Below, in pieces: positions 35,301 to 40,039 of a DNA stretch of 40,039 bases; positions within the stretch are counted from its first letter, which is position 1; the number at the start of each line of letters is the position of its first letter. The stretch comes from Phoronis australis (taxonomy: Eukaryota > Phoronida > Phoronidae): NCBI GenBank assembly GCA_002633005.1, contig NMRA01000312.1, forward strand, positions 415,155 through 455,193, read 5' to 3'. Below the pieces are notes generated by a model. It saw only the letters and a program-made list of their open reading frames with translations, had not been told where the DNA came from and did not search any database. A program made the position numbers and the translations under genes.

Positions 35301-38300
35301 ACTTCAGCCGTCCATAACAAACACAAAACTCAATAAATTTACACAAAACCGACGTTCAACAAACCACAAGGAATTGTTCTTTCTCCCAATACCATTTACG
35401 GTGTCCTGCTTTACCTAGTTCGCAAGAAATTCGCGGTCAAAATACAAAAATGTTCCCAAAAAGCCCACGCATCGAGCCTCCTTGGACGCTTCGAGGTCAA
35501 GGACGGTACGGAATTATCCGGTGAGTTACGGATGGACGGCAATCGCCGGTTCATCACGGAAGCTTACGAAATCTCTGGAGTAAGCGATGTCGTGACACTC
35601 CTTGACAAATCGACAATTGCCGTATCGTCCTTGACCTCGAACCGTCCAAGGAGGCTCGATGTGTGGGCTTTTTGGGAACATTTCTGTCCTTTGACAGCGA
35701 ATTTGAATTTCTTGGGAACTCGGTGAAGCACGACACCGTAAACGGTATTGGGAGAAAGAACAATTCCCCGAGGTTTGGTGAACGTTTCTGTTTTGTGTAA
35801 ATTTATTGAGTTTTGTGTTTGTTATGGACGTTTGAAATGAAGCGCCTGTGCTAGCCGGGAGTGTCCTACCTTGTAGTATTTATATAGTGTATTGTGGACG
35901 ATCAGAAGCTGAGGACGCCTATGGGTCAAGGCATGCTAAAAAGGTCTCAAGCAACCACAGAATTCCGAATCTTTCCAACTATAGACTAACTCTGATTCAG
36001 AGTGAAGGAATGTGCAAGAGGTAGGCCTAAGTAGTCTAAATCAAAGGTCGCTTTTTGCAAAAATTGTGTTGTGATGCTTTAACTGAAATGCTGCGTATGA
36101 ACTCACCATATGTTACTCCGTCTGAGCCACAATGAGGCTGGTAAAGGTCGTAGCACACTTTGTCACATGTACTGTTTGGTTTCGAGGTCGAAGGTAAGTC
36201 CTCACAACGAGACTTCGCCACTAGTTGGAGCTTGTTGCCAGCGAGTTTTGCCCTGCACTGCGCTTGCTCAAAAATGCATTTACTGCCTAAGTGTTAAAAA
36301 CAATAAATTTAAGAAAATCGTTTGTGTAAAACGCTAGATCGATGAGTCCAGGTAACGTTTAACGGTTATTAGTGACAAAATTAAAAGGTCAAATGCGTAG
36401 TTAAGTTCTAGGTTGTAACTTTTTTCATCATATGACCTTTAGCATGATTACGAGATAGACAAATTGTCGTCGTTTTTAGAGGTGCTTCCATATTTTTGTT
36501 ACGGTACGATTGTCGAGTGACAATACACCAAGATGCCAACTGCCATTACCAGGCTTACCAATTCCGAACACCGATAAGCAAACTGATCGTATTGGTAAAC
36601 GCCCAGCCATTCACCAGTAAGCTGCCCAGTAAAGATCGTCCCGGTGCGATTAAAGTCACGTGCAGTATATCAGTAATGAGCGAAGGGGAATCCTCCAATG
36701 TTAACATTGAAGACGCCACTGAGTCATGCAGAATGAAGGGAAAAGCAGCACTGACTGTGAATTTGCTAAAATAGCATTAAAAGTTGTACTTTGCTTTTCG
36801 ATCGACCGTCCTTACCGTAAGTGACCCCGTCACTAGCACACATTGGTTGGTACACCGGTGGACACGGATACTCCGCACATTTCGGTGAGCACTTGCCGTT
36901 GGAAGCAATGGTAATGTCCTTCCCGCCTTGCTCTCTAGAGCGGCAAGAGGCACTGCCGAGAATACACTTGTTGCCTAGGTAAAACACGAATACAATGATA
37001 TACCGAGATTTTATCAACCTTGCAAGTGCGACAGCTCTGATGTATACTATTAATGACAAATGGGCGCTCATTGTTATTTTTTTACTTTCAGCAGTTCAGG
37101 TAACTATGCATGTTTGTTACATAGTTCTTGGATAGATTGGTAAATTCGCAACTGCAAGTGTAATTTTTCAGGCACAGAAACAAAACACACCATGAGGTTG
37201 TTGCTCCTATAGTTTCAGTGAACCGGAGGTATGTATGTATCCTTTTAATCAAAGGCTCTAGAAAAGTCCAAAAACATCTGTTGATAGAAACTTGTTCTTA
37301 CTCGGACTAGAAGTGTTTCCTGGGCTTGGGAAGATCTGACATTTCACTGTTGTCTGCGGCCACGTGTGGCATATAAAAGCACCTAATTGGTCAAATCTCG
37401 TGCAATAACGAACTGTCACTCCTTCCAAATCACATAAATCACTTCTGAAGTGAGCAACAAATAAATTGGGGACAGTTTTGTTAGTGGCCTAAATTGAGGC
37501 TTATAAATTCTTGATACCAGGTCTATAAGTCGCATGCTTCATTAGTGCCGTTGGAATCTTAAAAGTTCGGATTTTTAACAGAACGCAAGTTTTCAGCCGC
37601 TGTAAGGTTCAGCGTTCAACGCGCATGCGTCCATGGGCTTACTGTAGGTTTTTCCATCGCTGCCACACACGGGACTGTAGACTGCGGGGCACATTTGGAT
37701 ACATTTCGTTGGCGTATCGTCTTCCATCATCTGCTCACATCTATTTAAACCTGTCAACGTCAGCGTGTCACCTCTCTCGCGGGCTTTGCATTGAGCAATC
37801 CCAAAGTAGCAGTCGTTATCTAAAGCAAAAAGTTCAAACTACAGCACAAGCAGAACGAACAAAATTTGTGATGCGAATCCAGTCACTGAAGTAATGGAGG
37901 AGGTCAATGAAACGGGCAGTGTAGTGGTGTGAAAGGAAGCACGGTAATCGCTTGCAAAAGTTAAAAAGCTCGGAATCGTACTTCACAAAATAAACAATGC
38001 TACTTTGTGCAAGCATTGTGCAATGCCACGGGTGTTCATGAGCTGCTGAGATATTAAATGCGTGCTTCTGTATAAATGTCGACATCGAAACACATCCATG
38101 CACAAATAATAGGATTTTCTCTTGGAGTGTTCTCTTCAATGTTATTACAAATTGCGGCTATTAACTAAGAGATCTGTTTGTAAAGTTAGCGTTGGGACAA
38201 GCAGTCGTGCTAACTTACCGTAGGTTATTCCATCTGAGCCGCAGTGGGGCTGGTATATCTCGTAACAGGCTTTGTCGCATTTGCTTGGTTTAGGTTTCAC

Positions 38301-39361
38301 AGCTACGTCCTCACATCGAGACTTTGCCACCAGTTGGAGATTTACACCCAACAGTTTTGAATTACATTGGGCGTGAGCAAACAGGCAATCATTACCTGCA
38401 TAACAAAAACAGGGAGAATCTAACTTGAAGTGTGTGTTATTATCATAGAATATACTTAGAGGTAATTATGACAGAAAGTTACGATTGGTATATTATAAAA
38501 GTTGTATGACCTTCTCTGATGATATGCAAATTAGATAGTTCTAATTTCGTCTGTCCGATTGGATTATGGGTACGCATTCTTTTTTACTTAAGTTGTTGCC
38601 TTCTGTCTCTGGTTTAAATATTTTGCGAGGAAACTGCAGAATCCTTAATATGTGTACATCGCTTTGTTAATTCCAGATAAACAAAGTTTTTTGCAGTGGT
38701 TCAGTGGTTTACGCTTGCCCATCGGTAACATATTGTTAGGTGGGAAGACTAAAGTGCTTGAACAAGCAGGGAATCGGAGTGCGACAGATTTGTTTTTAAT
38801 GTTAGCCAATTATCTTACCTATGAGCAACAAATTGAAAAGTCCAAAACACCACTTGATATGTTGTTTCAAAATACCATAACTTCGAAAAAGTATTTTAGG
38901 AAAAAACTGTAGGTGTGCACACTTTTTAACAAGATAATCTGATTTTTCGCACCCTCTGGAATAGCTTTGTGACTCCTGCTTAACTGGTGACCTGGGATTG
39001 TGCGAGTATGCGTGTGAATGAGAGGTGTGTGGTTGAACTACATCTTGTGTATGTGTGAGTAAGGGATATATGGTTGACCCACAGTGTATGAACTGTTTTG
39101 TACGTTATTATATTGGTTGAATGAGTGGAATAAAATAGCATGTCAAAAATAACAACAATAACAACAAAACAATAATAATAATCCAATTAGCATGAACACT
39201 TTTTAAGGGAAAGACAAATACTATTAAAAGAGTTTTGTCTTTTGACCTACCGTAAGTCTTTCCATCCGAGCCACAGTGCGGGATGTAATAAAGAGCAAGG
39301 CAAGGTGTCAAGGTTGCGCAGAATTCCTTCGTGACCATGGGAGTGTTCTCAGCAAGACAGC
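23232..39361 (-). CDS. Multi-Kazal secreted protease inhibitor gene (16 exons, 5' incomplete)
   Basis: Sixteen exons on the minus strand join in one frame to about 901 residues holding fifteen Kazal domains (K1-K15) of the agrin/follistatin-like type: C1-x3-C2-x7-C3-GSDGxTY-x3-C4-x6-C5-x(12-18)-C6. Kazal domains are disulphide-rich secreted folds that insert a reactive loop into serine proteases. Every intron is phase 1 and cuts right after the motif's aromatic residue, so domain Kn is built from the end of exon n and the start of exon n+1, and all internal exons are multiples of three. All junction codons restore a sensible residue before the Asn/Ser-x-Cys4. No transmembrane segment or other domain is visible. 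The signal-peptide exon was not found; it should lie right of 39361, probably outside the window. Exon edges were read by eye and no transcript supports them here. Confidence 0.88.
23330..24535 (-). other. Intron 15 of the Kazal gene
   Basis: 1213 bases between exons 15 and 16. I see no additional Kazal half-domain, repeat or RNA gene. A plus-strand frame at 23962-24147 is not convincing. Confidence 0.6.
24540..24749 (-). CDS. Kazal gene exon 15
   Basis: 210 bases, the longest internal exon. Acceptor tttatttcag, donor A|GTAAGT. It completes K14 (Asn-Lys-Cys4 ... Gly-Gln-Cys6), then a 25-residue Thr/Val-rich linker, then the K15 front half: Cys-Lys-Arg-Met-Cys-Gly-Thr-Val-Val-Ser-Pro-Met-Cys and Gly-Ser-Asp-Gly-Ile-Thr-Tyr. 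Predicted P1 is Thr. Confidence 0.92.
25457..25964. mobile_element. 508-bp MITE with inverted termini, TSD GAACTC
   Basis: The ends (25457-25488 and 25934-25964) are inverted repeats sharing tat..tgggccgttg.gggg and gtcgccg. GAACTC flanks both sides (25451-25456 and 25965-25970), a likely 6-bp target duplication. Inside are many copies of the word acgctcgtaa in both orientations, including a perfect 24-bp palindrome at 25494-25517. There is no coding capacity. It sits in intron 14, with its right edge 28 bases from the splice donor of exon 14. Confidence 0.85.
25993..26187 (-). CDS. Kazal gene exon 14
   Basis: 195 bases; acceptor atcttttcag, donor T|GTAAGA. It completes K13 (Asn-Gln-Cys4-Lys-Leu-Gln-Ile-Ala-Gln-Cys5 ... 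Gly-Thr-Cys6), then a Thr/Pro-rich linker (Thr-Thr-Thr-Ala-Pro-Pro-Thr-Lys), then the K14 front half Cys-Asn-Arg-Phe-Cys-Ser-Trp-Leu-Tyr-Gln-Pro-Val-Cys with Gly-Ser-Asn-Gly-Arg-Thr-Tyr. Predicted P1 is Trp. The front of the exon and its upstream intron are nearly identical to exon 13. Confidence 0.92.
26602..26796 (-). CDS. Kazal gene exon 13 (mosaic of exons 12 and 14)
   Basis: 195 bases; acceptor atcgtttcag, donor A|GTAAGT. It completes K12 with the same Asn-Gln-Cys-Lys-Leu-Gln-Ile-Ala-Gln-Cys as exon 14, then carries a linker and K13 front half that match exon 12 almost base for base (Cys-Tyr-Lys-Phe-Cys-Phe-Ser-Thr-Tyr-Lys-Pro-Val-Cys; Gly-Thr-Asp-Gly-Ile-Thr-Tyr). Predicted P1 is Ser. 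The exon is a hybrid, so unequal crossing-over or gene conversion is likely. Confidence 0.92.
27030..27227 (-). CDS. Kazal gene exon 12
   Basis: 198 bases; acceptor tcgttttag, donor A|GTAAGT. It completes K11 (Thr-Asn-Met-Cys4 ... Ala-Gln-Cys5 ... Gly-Thr-Cys6), then a Thr/Pro linker, then the K12 front half Cys-Asn-Lys-Phe-Cys-Phe-Ser-Thr-Tyr-Lys-Pro-Val-Cys. Predicted P1 is Ser. The second half and following intron resemble exon 13 and its following intron. Confidence 0.92.
27704..27886 (-). CDS. Kazal gene exon 11
   Basis: 183 bases; acceptor tgttttcag, donor A|GTGAGT. It completes K10 (Gln-Asn-Tyr-Cys4 ... Thr-Gln-Cys5 ... Asp-Thr-Cys6) and begins K11: Cys-Glu-Arg-Phe-Cys-Phe-Arg-Leu-Tyr-Lys-Pro-Leu-Cys with Gly-Glu-Asp-Asn-Val-Thr-Tyr. 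Predicted P1 is Arg, which suits trypsin-like targets. Confidence 0.92.
28224..28403 (-). CDS. Kazal gene exon 10 (atypical K10 loop)
   Basis: 180 bases; acceptor ttttttcag, donor C|GTGAGT. It completes K9 (Pro-Asn-Lys-Cys4 ... Gly-Lys-Cys6) and begins K10. K10 departs from the pattern: nine residues instead of seven between C2 and C3, and Cys-Ala-Thr-Asp-Gly-Asn-Gln-Gln-Lys-Thr-Phe replaces Cys-Gly-Ser-Asp-Gly-x-Thr-Tyr, a three-residue insertion with Tyr changed to Phe. Predicted P1 is Leu if the count from C2 holds. Confidence 0.88.
28404..29435 (-). other. Intron 9 of the Kazal gene
   Basis: 1032 bases. It contains a G/C-run palindrome (gtggggttaacccc near 28638-28652) and, near its right end, the small inverted-repeat element at 29279-29370. 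No extra exon was seen. Confidence 0.6.
29279..29370. mobile_element. Short (about 90-bp) MITE relative
   Basis: The left end (gtggcccaagaagacactgaa) and the complement of the right end (gtggcccaaagatgacattg) are imperfect inverted repeats. The gtggccc tip is shared with the perfect-TIR element at 32918-33129. It probably belongs to the same superfamily and is reduced to little more than its ends. It lies in intron 9, 66 bases from exon 9. Confidence 0.55.
29436..29600 (-). CDS. Kazal gene exon 9
   Basis: 165 bases; acceptor cttattttag, donor C|GTAAGT. It completes K8 (Ser-Asn-Glu-Cys4 ... Ala-Glu-Cys5 ... Gly-Met-Cys6) and begins K9: Cys-Gln-Tyr-Lys-Cys-Asp-Lys-Glu-Lys-Tyr-Ala-Pro-Val-Cys with Gly-Ser-Asp-Gly-Lys-Thr-Tyr. 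There are eight residues between C2 and C3, one more than usual. Predicted P1 is Lys. Confidence 0.92.
29601..31536 (-). other. Intron 8 of the Kazal gene
   Basis: 1936 bases. Open frames at 30185-30418 and 30345-30581 (plus) and 31115-31372 (minus) show no family. No Kazal half-domain was seen, so I do not think an exon is missing here. Confidence 0.55.
31537..31719 (-). CDS. Kazal gene exon 8
   Basis: 183 bases; acceptor actttttcag, donor T|GTAAGT. It completes K7 (Gly-Asn-Thr-Cys4-Ala-Leu-Lys-Ile-Ala-Gln-Cys5 ... Gly-Glu-Cys6) and begins K8: Cys-Ile-Lys-Tyr-Cys-Pro-Arg-Ile-Tyr-Lys-Pro-Val-Cys with Ala-Ser-Asp-Gly-Lys-Thr-Tyr. Predicted P1 is Arg. This is the first exon after the three-exon duplication block and the longest-intron boundary. 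Confidence 0.92.
32756..32784. repeat. (AAAAC)n pentanucleotide repeat
   Basis: About five to six copies of AAAAC in intron 7. Confidence 0.85.
32918..33129. mobile_element. 212-bp MITE with perfect 25-bp TIRs, TA target
   Basis: The terminal inverted repeats (32918-32942 and 33105-33129, starting cggtggcccgaaag) match perfectly, and a TA dinucleotide flanks each side, as for Tc1/mariner-type insertions. The interior consists of four related units of about 22 bases around cctaggtgg/cctgggatg/cccgggtgg, themselves semi-palindromic, plus AT-rich spacers. Perfect TIRs suggest a young insertion. It lies in intron 7. Confidence 0.9.
33734..33880 (-). CDS. Kazal gene exon 7 (K7 lacks C2)
   Basis: 147 bases; acceptor gtttgctag, donor G|GTAAGA. 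It completes K6 (Ser-Asn-Asp-Cys4-Gln-Leu-Lys-Ser-Ala-Ser-Cys5 ... Gly-Lys-Cys6) and begins K7: Cys-Glu-Glu-Met-Gly-Ser-Ser-Val-Glu-Tyr-Gln-Pro-Val-Cys, then Gly-Ser-Asp-Gly-Val-Thr-Tyr. The residue eight before C3, where C2 belongs, is Ser (TCC, one base from a Cys codon). Similar to exon 4. Confidence 0.9.
33881..34734 (-). other. Intron 6 of the Kazal gene
   Basis: 854 bases. A T-arm-like word (gtttcgaatccgggctgaga near 34129) lacks the rest of a tRNA. Nothing else was recognised. Confidence 0.5.
34735..34887 (-). CDS. Kazal gene exon 6
   Basis: 153 bases; acceptor tctgttaag, donor A|GTAAGT. It has no in-frame Met near its start, so it is easily missed by ATG-based searches. It completes K5 (Asp-Asn-Asp-Cys4-Tyr-Phe-Gly-Val-Ala-Gln-Cys5-Lys-Ala-Arg-Glu-Arg-Gly ... 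Lys-Arg-Cys6) and begins K6: Cys-Arg-Gln-Met-Cys-Gly-Ala-Val-Tyr-Asp-Pro-Val-Cys with Gly-Ser-Asp-Gly-Lys-Thr-Tyr. Predicted P1 is Ala. Close paralogue of exon 3. Confidence 0.9.
35161..35922. mobile_element. 762-bp foldback element with long inverted arms
   Basis: The arms (about 35161-35512 and 35611-35922) are inverted copies of each other around a spacer of about 98 bases. They share, for example, gcgtcctcagcttctg, atcgtccacaatacact, aggtaggacactcccggct, caataaatttacacaaaa and catcgagcctccttggacg. Near-identical 11-bp direct repeats (35150-35160 and 35923-35933, gggtcacggca/gggtcaaggca) flank it, which fits a long target duplication of the MULE kind. No transposase is encoded. It lies in intron 5. 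Confidence 0.88.
35180..35223. mobile_element. 44-bp nested insertion in the foldback's left arm
   Basis: Forty-four bases with 7-bp inverted ends (CAAAGAT/ATCTTTG) interrupt the left arm and are flanked by GCTTCTG on both sides (35173-35179 and 35224-35230). The right arm has a single GCTTCTG at the matching point (complement of cagaagc near 35903-35909), so this is an insertion after the foldback formed. Confidence 0.8.
36107..36286 (-). CDS. Kazal gene exon 5
   Basis: 180 bases; acceptor taacacttag, donor G|GTGAGT. It completes K4 (Gly-Ser-Lys-Cys4 ... Ala-Gln-Cys5 ... Lys-Ser-Arg-Cys6) and begins K5: Cys-Asp-Lys-Val-Cys-Tyr-Asp-Leu-Tyr-Gln-Pro-His-Cys with Gly-Ser-Asp-Gly-Val-Thr-Tyr. 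Predicted P1 is Asp, rare among inhibitory Kazal domains. Close paralogue of exon 2 (shared Leu-Gln-Leu-Val-Ala-Lys-Ser-Arg-Cys-Glu-Asp). Confidence 0.92.
36287..36815 (-). other. Intron 4 of the Kazal gene
   Basis: 529 bases. A plus-strand frame of 92 codons (36496-36774) overlaps it, without recognisable features. No repeat was seen. Confidence 0.5.
36816..36974 (-). CDS. Kazal gene exon 4
   Basis: 159 bases; acceptor gttttacctag, donor G|GTAAGG. It completes K3 (Ser-Asn-Lys-Cys4-Ile-Leu-Gly-Ser-Ala-Ser-Cys5 ... Gly-Lys-Cys6) and begins K4: Cys-Ala-Glu-Tyr-Pro-Cys-Pro-Pro-Val-Tyr-Gln-Pro-Met-Cys with Ala-Ser-Asp-Gly-Val-Thr-Tyr. Predicted P1 is Pro, which would be a poor protease substrate; K4 may be structural. 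Paralogue of exon 7. Confidence 0.92.
36975..37642 (-). other. Intron 3 of the Kazal gene
   Basis: 668 bases between exons 3 and 4. No gene, exon or repeat was recognised. Confidence 0.5.
37643..37819 (-). CDS. Kazal gene exon 3
   Basis: 177 bases; acceptor tttgctttag, donor A|GTAAGC. It completes K2 (Asp-Asn-Asp-Cys4-Tyr-Phe-Gly-Ile-Ala-Gln-Cys5-Lys-Ala-Arg-Glu-Arg-Gly ... Asn-Arg-Cys6) and begins K3: Cys-Ile-Gln-Met-Cys-Pro-Ala-Val-Tyr-Ser-Pro-Val-Cys with Gly-Ser-Asp-Gly-Lys-Thr-Tyr. Predicted P1 is Ala. It has no Met near its start and no long ATG frame; I found it from the splice pattern. Confidence 0.92.
38219..38395 (-). CDS. Kazal gene exon 2
   Basis: 177 bases; acceptor gttatgcag, donor G|GTAAGT. 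It completes K1 (Gly-Asn-Asp-Cys4 ... Ala-Gln-Cys5 ... Lys-Ser-Arg-Cys6) and begins K2: Cys-Asp-Lys-Ala-Cys-Tyr-Glu-Ile-Tyr-Gln-Pro-His-Cys with Gly-Ser-Asp-Gly-Ile-Thr-Tyr. Predicted P1 is Glu. Paralogue of exon 5. Confidence 0.92.
38396..39250 (-). other. Intron 1 of the Kazal model
   Basis: 855 bases. An 86-codon plus-strand frame at 38652-38912 looks protein-like but matches nothing I know. An AAC/AAT simple repeat lies at about 39146-39182. Confidence 0.5.
39251..39361 (-). CDS. Kazal gene first visible exon (exon 1 of this model)
   Basis: 111 bases; acceptor aatttgtaag, donor G|GTAGGT. After a split codon it reads Cys-Leu-Ala-Glu-Asn-Thr, then the K1 front half: Cys-Ala-Thr-Leu-Thr-Pro-Cys-Leu-Ala-Leu-Tyr-Tyr-Ile-Pro-His-Cys with Gly-Ser-Asp-Gly-Lys-Thr-Tyr. 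C2-C3 spacing is eight. It lacks the Cys4-x6-Cys5 back half that all later exons start with, so K1 is likely the first domain and the exon before should carry the signal peptide. The acceptor is weaker than the others. Confidence 0.75.
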
Positions 39362-39405
39362 CTTACAAATTTAAGAGACAAAATCGCATGAAGCATGAAT
39401 AAAAG

Positions 39406-40036
39406 TAGCCAACACTGAGATTAAACAGAGGTGAAGATCCATCAAAAAAATTTCTTCCTAGGTTTGAGAAATCGATCTAAATCAGAAGAAAATCTCAGTG
39501 TGGGGGCAAAATACTTGCTGAGTGTGCTAGTATTAGCAACAATTGAATTCCCGTGATTATTTATGAGTCATAAATGGTCTTGCCCGGTTATATTTCGTTT
39601 ATTTTTACTTTTCTGTAATAACGAGGAATCAATCCTCTGCCATCTTTGGCCAATACTCAGCTCTTACGCAAGGGTTGGTTTAACGACCACAGCTATCTTT
39701 TGCTTACAAATTTTAGCCTAATAGCGTCATATTATAATTAGTATTGTCCAGCGTCATATTATAATTAGTATTGTCCCGAATGTTAGCTAATGAACCAAGT
39801 GAATACTTATGGTTAACGAGTTCACCGCTGAATGAAAAACGAATTAAAGTTCTTATGTTCAGGTTGCCAATACCAATACTCAGAGCCGAAGTTCCAAGGG
39901 AGAGCTTTTCATCACTAGGTGTAAATGATATAAAGCAATAGAATGAGAGGAAAATTCTTGTTCAGTGTGTTAGTACTAACCAAATCAAATTACCTTGACA
40001 CGAAAAACGCAAACGGTGTTACCGGTTATATTTCGC
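39406..40036. repeat. Diverged local tandem duplication upstream of exon 1
   Basis: About 39406-39600 and 39870-40036 are similar in the same orientation, roughly 440 bases apart. Both contain aaaat.cttg.t.agtgtg.tagta, followed after some 50 bases by ggttatatttcg. Within the region, a 27-base unit (agcgtcatattataattag...) is repeated twice exactly at 39723-39749 and 39750-39776. No exon was recognised. Confidence 0.6.
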
Positions 40037-40039
40037 CTT

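Noticed and set aside
38652-38912. 86-codon plus-strand frame in Kazal intron 1
   Set aside because: Looks protein-like but matches nothing I recognise and lies antisense in an intron.
39660-40039. Search for a signal-peptide exon upstream of Kazal exon 1
   Set aside because: Two donor-like sites (near 39664 and 39992) were checked in phase 1; both frames meet stops and lack a Met followed by a hydrophobic run.

Overview
This is AT-rich animal DNA with long introns and many decayed transposons. The only long well-supported gene is a secreted-type multi-Kazal protease inhibitor, spliced from many short exons on the minus strand. A THAP-type first exon, a degenerate LINE reverse transcriptase, a tyrosine-recombinase relic, tRNA-derived repeats and several MITE or foldback elements fit an invertebrate genome. 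An anthozoan cnidarian is a guess from this mix; nothing in the window proves the taxon. No rRNA gene, intact tRNA gene, CRISPR array or bacterial-style operon is visible.

Layout. 0-1 kb: GT repeat and a long TCA/CAT microsatellite. 2.4-2.6 kb: THAP-like first exon, minus strand. 4.8-5.8 kb: one long exon of an unrecognised, acidic then arginine-rich protein, minus strand, with a likely promoter and 5' leader exon at about 6.65-6.82 kb. That promoter block is duplicated at 10.3-11.2 kb. 7.2-9.4 kb: a pair of inverted CGAG-rich repeats. 13.0-14.9 kb and 20.7-21.2 kb: two inverted copies of one dispersed repeat; the left copy is split by about 1.2 kb that holds a tRNA-like head and a 175-bp foldback. 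15.0-15.7 kb: reverse-transcriptase pseudogene. 17.8-20.0 kb: tyrosine-recombinase relic followed by two 200-bp direct repeats. 21.4 kb: three 34-bp tandem repeats.

23.2-39.4 kb (minus strand): sixteen exons reconstructed by eye from splice sites. They encode fifteen Kazal domains and end in a short terminal exon with a stop codon. Every intron is phase 1 and lies directly after the aromatic residue of the Cys-Gly-Ser-Asp-Gly-x-Thr-Tyr motif. Each internal exon therefore carries the back half of one domain and the front half of the next. The signal-peptide exon is not visible and is probably beyond the right edge. The array grew by at least two kinds of duplication: a three-exon block (exons 2-4 to 5-7) and a very recent single-exon expansion (exons 12-14) with a mosaic exon 13. 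The predicted reactive-site (P1) residues differ widely between domains, which suggests one protein aimed at several protease classes. Transposons sit in four introns: a 762-bp foldback with its own 44-bp nested insertion, a 508-bp MITE 28 bp from a splice donor, a 212-bp MITE and a roughly 90-bp relative of it.
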